Shown: positions 16,322 to 25,427 of the stretch, piece after piece
Numbering within the stretch: position 1 is the first letter of the stretch
Layout of the letters: each line of letters opens with the position of its first letter
Translations under genes and position numbers: made by a program
DNA from: Demequina phytophila
Lineage (GTDB): Bacteria > Actinomycetota > Actinomycetes > Actinomycetales > Demequinaceae
Assembly: GCF_000971135.1 (NCBI RefSeq)
Contig: NZ_BBLW01000003.1
Span: 62,001-126,000, forward strand
DNA: 64,000 nt
Reading direction: 5' to 3'
The notes under the pieces: generated by a model
The model's input: the letters and a program-made list of their open reading frames with translations, nothing else
Database searches by the model: none
Told to the model about the DNA's origin: nothing

Positions 16322-18600
16322 CCGATCGCCGCCCTGATGCGCGCGTTGGCCCCGTCCACCACGTCCCTGAGGCGTGCCTGCGCCTCGCCCACCTCGGCGC
16401 GGTAGCGCGCCGGGTCCTCGAGGATCGCGTCGACGATCTCGACGAGGCGTGCCGTCAGGTCAGGATCGTCGACGTCGACCCCCCATTCCACGTGGCCGAT
16501 GTCCTCGAGGAAGTAGCGCAGCTTGGCGTGGGAGATGAGGCTGACGATGGGCACGCCGATGCCGAACGGGATCATGGACGCGTGGCCTCGCATCCCCACC
16601 ACCACCGCGGCGCGGCCGATGGTGGTGAGCGCGTCGTCGCTGCCCGCGCCGTACACGGCGTCGGTGCCGATGTCGACGCCCTCCTGACGTCGCAGGTCGG
16701 CGACGATCCGCTCGTCCTCGCGCGTGTGGGCCAGGCAGCGCACCTCAGCGCGACCGTCGAGCCCGCGGATGAACGCCGCCAGGCTCGCCACGAAGTCCGC
16801 GTAGTGGTCGCCGAAGCGTCGCGCCTGACGGTCGTAGGCGATGTTGAGCAGCACGACGGGCAGCCCGGGCGCCGGCTCCGTCGCCTCGACGTCGCCGAGC
16901 TGTCCGTAGACGGTCGTGACGCACGGAAGGTACTCGACCTTGTCCGCGAGCGCGTCCCCGACCACCTCGCGCACCGCGGCCACGGAGCCGTGGTTGCGCA
17001 GCCCGACGAACGCGGCGTTCGAGACGAGGGCCCGCACGGACTCCGCGAAGCGCGTGCCATGGAACCGCTGCCCGGGGAAGATGTTGTAGCCGACGGTGTA
17101 GACCACCAGCGGGATGGTGAGCGCCTCGAGCGCCTCGTCCGTGACGTTCCACTGCCAGCCGGAGTTGCCGTTGGGCGAGGTGTCCGGGAGGAACAGCCCG
17201 CCGCCGCCCACGACGATCGCGTCCAGGTGCTCGTTGGCCCAGCGCGCGCGGTCGACGTCGAAGACCTGGTGCGCGTGCATGGTCGCCCAGCGGACGGGGC
17301 CGATGCCGTCCTCGAGGCTCGCTCGCACCGCGACGGGCAGGAGCACGTCGCCGTAGTTGCCGTCGCTGTCCACGTAGAACGCGACATGGCCGATCGCGGG
17401 ACCGTCGCCGGCCGGGATCGCGCCGTCCTCGAGCCGGGTGCGCTCGACCCGCTCGAGACGGCGGCGCGCCTGGATGTCGGCGGGGCGGGCGCGCATCGCG
17501 GCGAGCGCCGCTGTCGCGGCTGCGTCGTACTCGCGATAGGTCCACTCGAGCTGCGACAGGACCGTCGAGGCGCGCGCGCTGACGGTGGCGTCGCCCTGGG
17601 CGACGGTGAGCGCGACCCGTGCGACCTCCGGTCGCGAGGTCGCGACGGCGGCGACGCCGAGGTCGAGCGCGGTCTGCGGGTCGAGCTCCGCGGTCGCGAG
17701 CGCCGCGGCGCGCGCCACCTGGAACGCGCGCTCGAAGTCCCCCTCGGCGCGCGCGGACTTGAGCGCCGCCGCGAGGTCCGCGAGGTCGGCGTCATCGACG
17801 AGCGCGAACTCCGCCGCGCGGCTCTCGGCGAAGCCACGCAGCTCCGCGCTGCTGCGCGCGTCCTCACGAAGGGCACGCCAGTGCGCGAGCGGGTGGAGTG
17901 CGGCCTCGTTCCACAGCGTCTCGACGTCGGCGAAGCCGTGCTCGCCGCCGTGCCAGGGCTTGAACCGGCCCGCGTAGTGGATGATGCGCACGTCGCCGCG
18001 CGCGAGGAGCTCGGGGGTGACGCGACGCTTGTCGAGGTTGAACGCCTCGGGGAGCTGCTCGCCCGGCGCGCCGAGCACGGCCGCGAGCACCCCGGCGTCC
18101 TCGTCGACGTGCACGTAGTCGCCGCTCGCCCGCACCCGAGCGAAGGCTCCTCGCTGCTCGTCGGTGATCTCGCGCGGTGCGAGCACCAGGACGCCGCGAC
18201 GCGGCTGCGCGAGGTCGCGGCCGCGCATGACGGCGGCATAGGGTCCCGCGGCGCTCAGAAGATCGGTGAGGTCGCCGGTCACCAGGATGTCGGCGTCGAG
18301 CACGATCACGCGGGCGTAGTCGACCAGCCGTGCCGCCGCGAGCGACGTCATGACGTGCGCCGCACGGTGCGGGTGCGCGGCGTAGGTCGCGAGCCGTGTG
18401 GTGTCCGCCTCGGGCACCCGCACCGCCCGGATCCGCGGATGGAGCAGGCCCAGCCGGTCGAGATCAGCCGGCTCGAGGTCGTCATGGAGCACCACGAGGT
18501 CCGCATCGAGACCCGGGTTGGCCCTCACCAGCGATCCGAGCGCCACCTCGAGTCCGGGGAGGTACTCACGGCTTCCGGTGAGCACGAAGGCGGCGGTCAT
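16318..18600 (-). CDS. GT8-like glycosyltransferase fused to polysaccharide pyruvyl transferase
   Basis: Two enzymes in one 760-residue chain. Residues 1-~280 resemble GT8: FVLTGSREYLPGLEVALGS, a metal-binding DADI at 102-105, and a late IHYAGRFKPWHGG that matches the family's terminal HY/KPW motif. Residues ~285-400 are an Ala-rich helical linker, possibly TPR-like. Residues ~410-760 are a PF04230 domain: FYVDSDGNYGD, VVGGGGLFLPDT and GMRGHASMIPFGIGVPIVS. I infer that a transferred sugar is pyruvylated by the same polypeptide. The start is ATG 18600, overlapping the upstream stop. Confidence 0.82.
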   Translation of the reverse strand: MTAAFVLTGSREYLPGLEVALGSLVRANPGLDADLVVLHDDLEPADLDRLGLLHPRIRAVRVPEADTTRLATYAAHPHRAAHVMTSLAAARLVDYARVIVLDADILVTGDLTDLLSAAGPYAAVMRGRDLAQPRRGVLVLAPREITDEQRGAFARVRASGDYVHVDEDAGVLAAVLGAPGEQLPEAFNLDKRRVTPELLARGDVRIIHYAGRFKPWHGGEHGFADVETLWNEAALHPLAHWRALREDARSSAELRGFAESRAAEFALVDDADLADLAAALKSARAEGDFERAFQVARAAALATAELDPQTALDLGVAAVATSRPEVARVALTVAQGDATVSARASTVLSQLEWTYREYDAAATAALAAMRARPADIQARRRLERVERTRLEDGAIPAGDGPAIGHVAFYVDSDGNYGDVLLPVAVRASLEDGIGPVRWATMHAHQVFDVDRARWANEHLDAIVVGGGGLFLPDTSPNGNSGWQWNVTDEALEALTIPLVVYTVGYNIFPGQRFHGTRFAESVRALVSNAAFVGLRNHGSVAAVREVVGDALADKVEYLPCVTTVYGQLGDVEATEPAPGLPVVLLNIAYDRQARRFGDHYADFVASLAAFIRGLDGRAEVRCLAHTREDERIVADLRRQEGVDIGTDAVYGAGSDDALTTIGRAAVVVGMRGHASMIPFGIGVPIVSLISHAKLRYFLEDIGHVEWGVDVDDPDLTARLVEIVDAILEDPARYRAEVGEAQARLRDVVDGANARIRAAIG

Positions 18601-19874
18601 CGGTTCCTCTCGAGGCTGACCGTGCGGTCGTGTGAATCTCCGGCCTCGCGCAACCACTCCGCGAGGTCGGAGGGCACGCCGGAGGCGTCGGCGGGGAGCA
18701 CCACGGTGAGGGACTCCCCCAGGCGGAGGGCGTCGAGCGCCCGGACGACGGCGTACGGGACCGATCCGTCGGCGCGGCCGTGCACGGCGATCGCGAGCGG
18801 CGCCCGCAGCCCGACGCCGACCAGGCGCGGTTGCGCTCCCGGGACCACGGAGTCGGCAACGGCGGCGTGCCACTCGTCGTCATCGGTGGACACCACCCAG
18901 CGGGCGTCGGCGGGCGCGTCCCAGCCCGAGCCGGCACGAGCGGACGCGACCCTGATCACCGGCACGGCGTCGTCGGAACCGTCCCAGGGCTCGAACCGGC
19001 GGTCGTCGAAGACGACCACCGTGCGCGCGGTGGCCGGCGGCTCCCCCGGCAGGTCGGCGCCGTCGAGCACCACCACGACATCCCGTCCGTCGAGATGGTC
19101 GCGGAGCTCGGCGATCTCCATCACCTCGAGCGCGAGGACATCGGCGTCGCTCCAGCGGGGGCTGTGCTCCGCCACGGCGAGGTCGCGGTGCGCCCGCGCC
19201 ACCGCCAGGGCGTCGCCGGCGTCGGGGATCCCGACCAGGGTCCGCGCCTCGATCGCCTGCGCGGCGCGCAGCAGCGTCGCCTCGGGCCGTGGAGGCGCCG
19301 GGGGCAGGTCGAGGTCGGGCGCCGCGGCGCCGACGGCCGCGTCGAGGGCGGCGAGCGCGGTGGTCACCCGCTCTCCGGCGTCCGGGTCGCCGTGGCCGCG
19401 CGCGACGGCGGCCTCGGTGAGCAGCCCGTCGGCCTGGAGCGCGGCGGCGAGGTAGCTCCACGCGACCCGCGAGCCGGGGTCGGTGCGGGTGACCTCACCG
19501 GCGACGAGGATCGCGAGGTCGGTCTCGCCGGCCACGCGCGCGTCGCGGGCCAGGTCGAGGGCGGCGCGCTTCTCCTTCGAGGCGCCCTTGCGGACCAAGG
19601 GCTCGTCGCCCGACGCGACCGCGTCGAGGCTCGCGCGCAGCGCGAGCGCGCCCGCGAGGGCGTTGACGGCGCGCAGCAGCCGCCGGGACTGCAGCGAGCG
19701 CGAGTAGGTGTGCTCGGCCGCGGTGGTGCTGGCCTCCGCGAGGGCGCCCCACCACCGTGAGCTCTCCTCACGGTGGTGGGCGCCGGAGCGCGCGGATGCG
19801 TCAGGTGTCGCCGCCCGAGCTCCCGGGAGGCCGCGAAGCACGCGCGCGGCAAGCGCGCGAGGACCGCCCTTCAT
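18597..19874 (-). CDS. Unknown capsule-locus protein, helical N-terminal half
   Basis: A 425-residue protein I do not recognise. The N-terminal ~230 residues are Ala/Leu/Arg-rich and helical, like TPR-type bundles; the C-terminal half alternates beta strands (DVVVVLDGADL, ARTVVVFDDRRF) and looks like a Rossmann-type fold. The start is ATG 19874 with a GGAGG site 11 nt upstream. Its stop overlaps the next gene's ATG. A 14-bp perfect hairpin lies inside the coding region at 19748-19780. Its position between neuB and the GT8 fusion suggests a role in assembling the polymer, but no function is assigned. Confidence 0.6.
   Translation of the reverse strand: MKGGPRALAARVLRGLPGARAATPDASARSGAHHREESSRWWGALAEASTTAAEHTYSRSLQSRRLLRAVNALAGALALRASLDAVASGDEPLVRKGASKEKRAALDLARDARVAGETDLAILVAGEVTRTDPGSRVAWSYLAAALQADGLLTEAAVARGHGDPDAGERVTTALAALDAAVGAAAPDLDLPPAPPRPEATLLRAAQAIEARTLVGIPDAGDALAVARAHRDLAVAEHSPRWSDADVLALEVMEIAELRDHLDGRDVVVVLDGADLPGEPPATARTVVVFDDRRFEPWDGSDDAVPVIRVASARAGSGWDAPADARWVVSTDDDEWHAAVADSVVPGAQPRLVGVGLRAPLAIAVHGRADGSVPYAVVRALDALRLGESLTVVLPADASGVPSDLAEWLREAGDSHDRTVSLERNR
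19748..19780. repeat. Strong hairpin inside a coding region
   Basis: CCCACCACCGTGAG (19748-19761) and its exact complement CTCACGGTGGTGGG (19767-19780) flank a 5-nt loop. It lies about 32 codons into the unknown gene and 120 nt past the neuB stop. It could attenuate transcription after neuB. Confidence 0.6.
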
Positions 19875-19898
19875 CGTGGCGTCGACCTCCGGGATGGG

Positions 19899-20774
19899 TC
19901 AGCCGTCGACGCGGCGGAGCTTCGACAGCGGCGCGAGCTCGCCGGGGAAGACCTTCTTCACGCCGTCACCCATGGCCTGCTCGATGATGCGGATGTCGCG
20001 GCACAGCGAGATGAAGCCCTTGGGCTCAAGCGAAGCGGCGTGGTCCGAGCCCCACATGGTGCGGTCCAGCGTGATGTGACGCTCGACGGCGACGGCGCCC
20101 AGGGCGACCGCGGCGATCGAGATCTGCAGGCCCGGCTCGTGACCCGAGTAGCCCACCGGCACGCCGTAGCGGTCCTTGAGGGTCTGGATCATGCGGAGGT
20201 TGGCCTCCTCCGGGGGCAGCGGGTAGGTCGACGTGGCGTGCAGGATGATGAGCTTGTCCTTGCCCAGCGTCTCCACCGCGGTGTCGATCTGCTCGATGGT
20301 CGACATGCCGGTCGACAGGATGACTGGCTTGCCGGTCTCCTTGATCTTGCGCAGCATGCCCAGGTCCGTCACGGACGCCGAGGCGATCTTGTACGCGACG
20401 GTGTCCATGGACTCGAGGAAGTCGACGCTCGGCTCGTCCCACGGCGAGGCGTACCAGACGACGCCCTTCTCCTTGCAGTACGCGTCGATCTCGGCGTACT
20501 CGGCCTGCTCGAACTCGACCTTGTAGCGGTACTCGAGGTACGTCATCGTGCCCCACGGCGTCTCGCGCGGCGTGGCCTTCATGTGCTCGGGGGTCGCGAT
20601 CTCCGGCGTGCGCTTCTGGAACTTGACCGCCTGCGCGCCCGCCTCGACGGCGACGTCGATGAGCTTCTTCGCGTTCTCGACCGAACCGTTGTGGTTCAGG
20701 CCGATCTCGGCGATCACGTAGGTCGGGTGACCGTCACCGACGACGATATCGCCGATCTGCACCGCATCCGTCAC
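19899..20774 (-). CDS. neuB: Nonulosonic acid (sialic acid / Kdn) synthase
   Basis: NeuB condenses PEP with a 2-epi-hexosamine or mannose (or its 6-phosphate) to make a nine-carbon sialic-type acid. EIGLNHNG (25-32 region), KFQKRTPEIATP, KIASASVTD, LSTGMST and VGYSGHEPG are the family's TIM-barrel motifs. The protein is only 291 residues: the C-terminal antifreeze-like SAF domain of classical NeuB (about 340-350 residues) is missing. The start is GTG 20774 with GAGG 7 nt upstream. It has a 104-nt leader, longer than the other gaps in this series, and may have its own promoter. No UDP-GlcNAc 2-epimerase is nearby. Confidence 0.88.
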   Translation of the reverse strand: MTDAVQIGDIVVGDGHPTYVIAEIGLNHNGSVENAKKLIDVAVEAGAQAVKFQKRTPEIATPEHMKATPRETPWGTMTYLEYRYKVEFEQAEYAEIDAYCKEKGVVWYASPWDEPSVDFLESMDTVAYKIASASVTDLGMLRKIKETGKPVILSTGMSTIEQIDTAVETLGKDKLIILHATSTYPLPPEEANLRMIQTLKDRYGVPVGYSGHEPGLQISIAAVALGAVAVERHITLDRTMWGSDHAASLEPKGFISLCRDIRIIEQAMGDGVKKVFPGELAPLSKLRRVDG

Positions 20775-20878
20775 TTCAACACCTCTGATTCTCGTGTGCC
20801 GCGTCGGCACCTGATGGTTTCCGCCAACTGTCCCGGCAAGTCTAACCGTGAATATCGGGACATCGGCTCGTGGGGGCG

Positions 20879-23038
20879 CTAGCGCCAACCCCACCGTCTC
20901 ATGGGCAGCCGGGCCATGCCCGGCGTGAACTCGGGGTCGAGGCCGGACGCGACGGCGTAGGCGCCGGCGATCGCGGCCGTGGCGAGCTCGAACGGGACCG
21001 GGCCGCCGGCCGGGACCCCGGCATCGGGCGCCACCGGCGTACCCGCGGGGGCGGCCGGCGACGCATCCTCCTCGTGCGCCCAGGCCCGGACGCCCGAGAC
21101 GTCGAGGCCGCGCGCCTCGAGCTCCTCGAGCGCGCGGGCGCGGGCGGCGAGGTAGGGCGTGAGGGCGTCGGGTGACGCCACCGGCGTCACCGCGAGGGGA
21201 CGATGCCTCCGCAGCGCCGCCACGGAGCCGTCGAGCAGCACATGGGCGATCCCGAACAGGCTCGCGTCCGTGCCCTGGTGGTGCCGGCTCGCATCGCGCA
21301 GCAGCCCGGACTCGAGGGCGTCGATCCTGCGCGCCGTCGGGGCGGGCGCGGTGACCACACGCATCGTGCCGATCGCCTGGTGACCCTGGAGCGCGTCGAC
21401 GAGCGCGACCACGCCGGCGGGATCGGGCAGGCAGGCGCGCGCGTCGATCGCGCCCGCGGCGGCGTCGGCGACCCACTCGTCGAAGTCGGTCTCCACGCCG
21501 AGGACCAGCGCCCGCTCCCACGTTCGCGAGACGAGCGCCGTCAGCCCGGGCAGCTCGATGTCGACGTCGATCGGGCCTTCGAGGCCCTCCAGCGCCGCGA
21601 GCGCCGTCTCGCGGGCCCACGCGGTGCCCCATGCGGCGCCGATCGCGGCCTCCGGGGCCGCGGCAGGTCGGCACAGCGGCGCGGTGACCTGGTCGGAGCC
21701 GGACAGCTCCTGCCCACGCGTGAGACGCGCGGCCCGCCATGCCTCGACGGCGTCCACCCCCGCGGCGCGCAGGCGTCCATACAGGTCGTGGTCCGCGACC
21801 ACCGTGATGCGGCTGGGCTGCGGCGGCGCCGGAATCTCGTCGGCCGCGGCCTCGGAGATCTCCGCGGGCGGTGCGGCGGCATCGACAGCGTCGGCATCGC
21901 GCGCGTCGGCATCGCGAGCCTCGGCGCGGCCGGCCTCCGCGTAGAGGACCCCGTTGCCGGTCGCGCGCGACGCGATCCCCGCGAGCGCGAGCGCCACCGT
22001 GTCGCCATGGACGGTCGTGCCGTCCACGGCACCGTGGAGCGCGGACCCCGTGCCCGCGGAGCCCGGTGCGGGCGCGTGACCGGAGTCTGCGGCGCGGCCC
22101 GGGTCGGCGTAGCGGTCGAGGTCGCCGATCTCGATGACGCCGAGCGACCGCGCCCGCGCGACACCCTCGCGCGCGACCTCCAGGATCGCCTCGCGGAACT
22201 CCTCGGGGACGCGCAGGGTGCCCTCGGCGCGCTCGGGCTTCCGGCCCGCCTGGATGCTCGCCACCATGCCGTTGCGGATGTACGGGTAGTAGTCGTCGGG
22301 CGCGTCGTCGGTGAGCGCGTTCACCTCGCGCAGCAGCTCCGCCTCCTCGGTCGAGAGGCCGCGGTTGGTCGCGTAGCCGTCGCCCGACGGCGCGACGAAG
22401 GTGCCGCGCTTCACCCCGAGCAGCTGCTCGAAGCTCTCGAACAGGAGGCCGGGTCGCGCCTTGTCGAGGGTGACGACCACGACGGGATGCTTGGGGAACG
22501 CCTCCCGCCATGTCGCGACCAGCTCGCCCAGGTCGTGCCGGCGCCAGAACTGGGGAGTCGTCTCCGAGGTGCGGTCGCCGCGGAACACGTCCTCGAGCCA
22601 GTCGTGGAAGGGGACGCTGCGGCGCTCCTTGACGAACTGCTGCCAGATCGAGGGCACCATCTCCAGCAGGGGCCGGACCGTGATGACCACCTGGGTGTCG
22701 TCGCCCAGCGACGCGGCCATCCTCTCGAGGTCGCGTGGCCGGGACACCGCGAGGTGCTCGGCGCTGATGAAGGCGCGCCGCTGCGCGCCGGCGACCTCCG
22801 CGACGAGGGCGTCCCACCGCCGCTCGGGCGCGCTGTCGCCCTTGAGCGGCCGCTTCGGGGCCCAGATGGTCTCGGTGAGCTGCTTGTGGTTGCCGCCCTT
22901 GCCGGGGTACGTGACGCCCTGCTCGACCAGGCTGGGGCGCTCGGCGCGCGCGGCGCGCTGGATCACCGTCGTCGCAGACTTGTGCATCCCGATGTGGACG
23001 AGCACGCGTGCCCGGAACCTCCGCCGACGGAAGAACAT
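20879..23038 (-). CDS. Second PAPS-dependent sulfotransferase-like protein with long C-terminal extension
   Basis: A 719-residue paralogue in layout of the protein at 10133. HIGMHKSATT near residue 15 is the 5'-phosphosulfate loop, and VVITVRP followed by VPSIWQQF fits the 3'-phosphate site. The sulfotransferase-like part ends near residue 300. The other ~400 residues have an Ala/Asp/Pro-rich linker, then a mixed alpha/beta region (VVADHDLYGRL onward) that I cannot name. The ATG lies 2 nt after the upstream stop. The enzyme would use PAPS to sulfate the polymer or its linker. The acceptor is unknown. Confidence 0.76.
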   Translation of the reverse strand: MFFRRRRFRARVLVHIGMHKSATTVIQRAARAERPSLVEQGVTYPGKGGNHKQLTETIWAPKRPLKGDSAPERRWDALVAEVAGAQRRAFISAEHLAVSRPRDLERMAASLGDDTQVVITVRPLLEMVPSIWQQFVKERRSVPFHDWLEDVFRGDRTSETTPQFWRRHDLGELVATWREAFPKHPVVVVTLDKARPGLLFESFEQLLGVKRGTFVAPSGDGYATNRGLSTEEAELLREVNALTDDAPDDYYPYIRNGMVASIQAGRKPERAEGTLRVPEEFREAILEVAREGVARARSLGVIEIGDLDRYADPGRAADSGHAPAPGSAGTGSALHGAVDGTTVHGDTVALALAGIASRATGNGVLYAEAGRAEARDADARDADAVDAAAPPAEISEAAADEIPAPPQPSRITVVADHDLYGRLRAAGVDAVEAWRAARLTRGQELSGSDQVTAPLCRPAAAPEAAIGAAWGTAWARETALAALEGLEGPIDVDIELPGLTALVSRTWERALVLGVETDFDEWVADAAAGAIDARACLPDPAGVVALVDALQGHQAIGTMRVVTAPAPTARRIDALESGLLRDASRHHQGTDASLFGIAHVLLDGSVAALRRHRPLAVTPVASPDALTPYLAARARALEELEARGLDVSGVRAWAHEEDASPAAPAGTPVAPDAGVPAGGPVPFELATAAIAGAYAVASGLDPEFTPGMARLPMRRWGWR

Positions 23039-23039
23039 G

Positions 23040-24263
23040 TCAGCCCTCCCTTCCGGCCGCGACCGGCCGCGAGCCTCGTCGCGCACGCCGCCACGAGTCG
23101 AGCGCCGTCGAGGCGTAGCGCAACGGGGTCGGATCGGCCGCGCCGAGCGCGACGCGACGGCGGCGCAGCCGCACGGGCAGCGACGCGCGCGAGTCCCGGC
23201 CCTCGACCCGGGGGCGAGGCTGCACGAGCAGATCCTCGGCGCGCGCGATCCAGTCGTCGTCCTCGGGAGCATGCAGGTAGCCGCGCGCCATCCACTCCGC
23301 GTCCGGATCCGCGAACCGGGCCGCGCGCAGGTCGTCGAGCGAGCCGAGCAGCCCCGAGCCGATGAACGGGGTCGTGATGGTCTCCTCGCCCACACCGAAG
23401 TCGGCGAGGCACAGCGTCGGCACGCCGGCGGCCACGGCCTCGAGCGCCGCGGTCGAGCTCACCGTGACCAGGCCGATCGCGTGGGCGAGGTGCTCGGCCA
23501 TCGGGCCCGTCGCGACCGTGAGGTTGGCGGGGACGTCGTCCAGCTCGGCGAGCAGCGTCTCGTACGGCAGGTCGTCGCGGTGCGTCTGGGCCTCACCCGG
23601 GAGGCCTCGCACCTTGATGACCACGGCGAGGTCCGGACGGGCGCGGGCAAGATCGACGAGCGCGGACAGCAGTCGCTCCCGGTCCGCCCGCGACGCCGGC
23701 ACCAGCGCCTGCGGTGCGAAGACGACGGCGTGAGCCTCGGAGGAGGGCGCGGAGGCCCCCTCGATCGTGAGGGACGCGAGGCCCGTCGCGCGCAGGTCGC
23801 CGCGCGGCAGCTCGTGCTCGACCGCGTCGCGCTCGACGTGCGAGTGGACCACCATGAGATCGACGGCGCGCCGCAGCGTGAGTCCCAGCTCGGTGGGAGG
23901 AAGCCACACGCCGGGGATGCCGGCGACGATCACGCCCGCGCGGCACCCGCCGCGCAGCTCGTCCTCGAGCAGCAACGCGATGAGGTCACCACGGCACGCG
24001 AGCACCAGCACGTCCGGCGCGTCCGCGGCGTCGGGCCCCAGCCGGCGCGTCAGCTCGGTCAGCGTCACCCGGGAGGGCGTGTCCACGCGTCCCGCGACGG
24101 CCGCGTCGACCTGTGTCGCGCTCGGCGTCACGGCGGACTCGACCACGACCAGCGCGCAGTCCCAGCGGTCGCGCGCCTCGAGCAGGCGCGTGACGGCCCA
24201 CTTCAGCGACGAGTCCGAGTCGGCGACGAAGAGCGCCGTCGGACGATGCTGGGGCGTGGTCAC
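23040..24263 (-). CDS. DUF6716-type putative glycosyltransferase
   Basis: A 407-residue protein whose opening TALFVADSDSSLKWAV matches the start of the DUF6716 putative glycosyltransferases of actinobacterial capsule and teichulosonic-type loci. The C-terminal half is GT-B-like: VIKVRGLPGE, then VSSTAALEAVAAGVPTL, the usual donor-site loop, and GVGEETITTPFIGSGLLG. The start is GTG 24263, overlapping the neuA stop (GTGA). The last ~50 residues are very basic. It probably transfers a sugar to the growing glycan in the cytosol; the donor is not known. Confidence 0.75.
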   Translation of the reverse strand: MTTPQHRPTALFVADSDSSLKWAVTRLLEARDRWDCALVVVESAVTPSATQVDAAVAGRVDTPSRVTLTELTRRLGPDAADAPDVLVLACRGDLIALLLEDELRGGCRAGVIVAGIPGVWLPPTELGLTLRRAVDLMVVHSHVERDAVEHELPRGDLRATGLASLTIEGASAPSSEAHAVVFAPQALVPASRADRERLLSALVDLARARPDLAVVIKVRGLPGEAQTHRDDLPYETLLAELDDVPANLTVATGPMAEHLAHAIGLVTVSSTAALEAVAAGVPTLCLADFGVGEETITTPFIGSGLLGSLDDLRAARFADPDAEWMARGYLHAPEDDDWIARAEDLLVQPRPRVEGRDSRASLPVRLRRRRVALGAADPTPLRYASTALDSWRRARRGSRPVAAGREG

Positions 24264-25426
24264 GCCTGCGCGCTCCAGCGGGGACCGCGCAGGATGGCCT
24301 CGGCGAGCTCGCGGAGCGCACCGCTGCCGCCGGGTGCGGTGAGGGTGATCCGCGCGTGGTCGCGCACCTCGGGGCGCGCCTCGGGGACCACGACGGGCCA
24401 GCCGACCAGGTCGAGGCATTCGATGTCGTTGATGTCGTTGCCGACGTACGCGACGCGGGCCGGGTCGAGGCCCTGCGCCTCGCACCACGCCGTCAAGGCG
24501 GGTGCCTTGGCGTCCACGCCGTGCTGAACCTCGACGCCGAGCTTGCGGGCGCGGGCCGCGACCACCGGGTTCTGCTCCTTCGACAGGATCAGCATCGGCA
24601 CGCCCGCCTGGCGGAGGCGCCCGATCCCCATGCCGTCGGAGCGGCTCACGCGCACCGACTCGACGCCGTCCTGGTCGACGGTGACGTGGTCGTCGGTGTG
24701 CACGCCGTCGAAGTCCATGACGAGCGCGTCCACGTCGATCTCCGCCGCGCCCTCGTGGGCGGCCGGCGCGAGCGCGCGGGCGAAGGCGAGCTCGGCGGGC
24801 GTGTCGATCTCGACGGCGCTCGACTCGGGCACCTCCTCGATCCCGACCCGGCCGAAGAACCGGAAGCGGCGCTCGAGGAAGCCCTGCGTGCGCATGACGT
24901 AGAAGGCGCCCGTCTCCTGGAAGTGCGGCTCACGATCCTGACGGCGCGGCCGGAACGAGTGATCGTGGTTGACGCCCTCGGCCCCGGTGTCGCCGCGTCG
25001 CCACAGGAACGCGTAGGTCTCGAACGCGGAGAAGACCACGTCGTCGTCGCCGCCGAGCACACGGGCGGCGGCCCGCTCGAGCGCGGGGGAGTCGATGAAC
25101 GGGCTGGTCGCCTGGAGGAACGCGACGGCGTCGGGAAGGCCGGCGGCCTTCTCGATCTCGCCGATCGCGTGCAGCAGCGCGTCCTCGGAGGTCGCGGTGT
25201 CGGAGGCGAGCTCCGCGGGCCTGTCGATGACGATCGCGCCGTGCTCGCGGGCCACCCGTGCGATCTCCGCGTCGTCGGTCGACACGTACGCCGCCGTGAT
25301 GCTGGGCGCCGCGAGCGCGGCCCGGATCGCGCGGCCGATGAGCGGGACACCGCCCACGCGCGCGACGTTCTTGCCGGGGACCCCCTTGGATCCGCCTCGG
25401 GCGGGGATGATGGCGACGGCGCTCAA
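24260..25426 (-). CDS. neuA: CMP-nonulosonate cytidylyltransferase fused to HAD phosphatase
   Basis: Residues 1-~225 are an acylneuraminate cytidylyltransferase: AIIPARGGSKGVPGKN is the CTP-binding motif, with QATSPF and ETGAFYV further on. Residues ~230-388 are a KdsC-type HAD phosphatase with the nucleophile motif MDFDGV (D238, D240) and YVGNDINDIE. The same order is found in animal CMAS and in bacterial Kdn loci, where the HAD partner removes the 9-phosphate. This suits a pathway through a nonulosonate 9-phosphate. The start is TTG 25424-25426 with AGGAGG 6 nt upstream. 388 residues. Confidence 0.9.
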   Translation of the reverse strand: MSAVAIIPARGGSKGVPGKNVARVGGVPLIGRAIRAALAAPSITAAYVSTDDAEIARVAREHGAIVIDRPAELASDTATSEDALLHAIGEIEKAAGLPDAVAFLQATSPFIDSPALERAAARVLGGDDDVVFSAFETYAFLWRRGDTGAEGVNHDHSFRPRRQDREPHFQETGAFYVMRTQGFLERRFRFFGRVGIEEVPESSAVEIDTPAELAFARALAPAAHEGAAEIDVDALVMDFDGVHTDDHVTVDQDGVESVRVSRSDGMGIGRLRQAGVPMLILSKEQNPVVAARARKLGVEVQHGVDAKAPALTAWCEAQGLDPARVAYVGNDINDIECLDLVGWPVVVPEARPEVRDHARITLTAPGGSGALRELAEAILRGPRWSAQA

Positions 25427-25427
25427 G

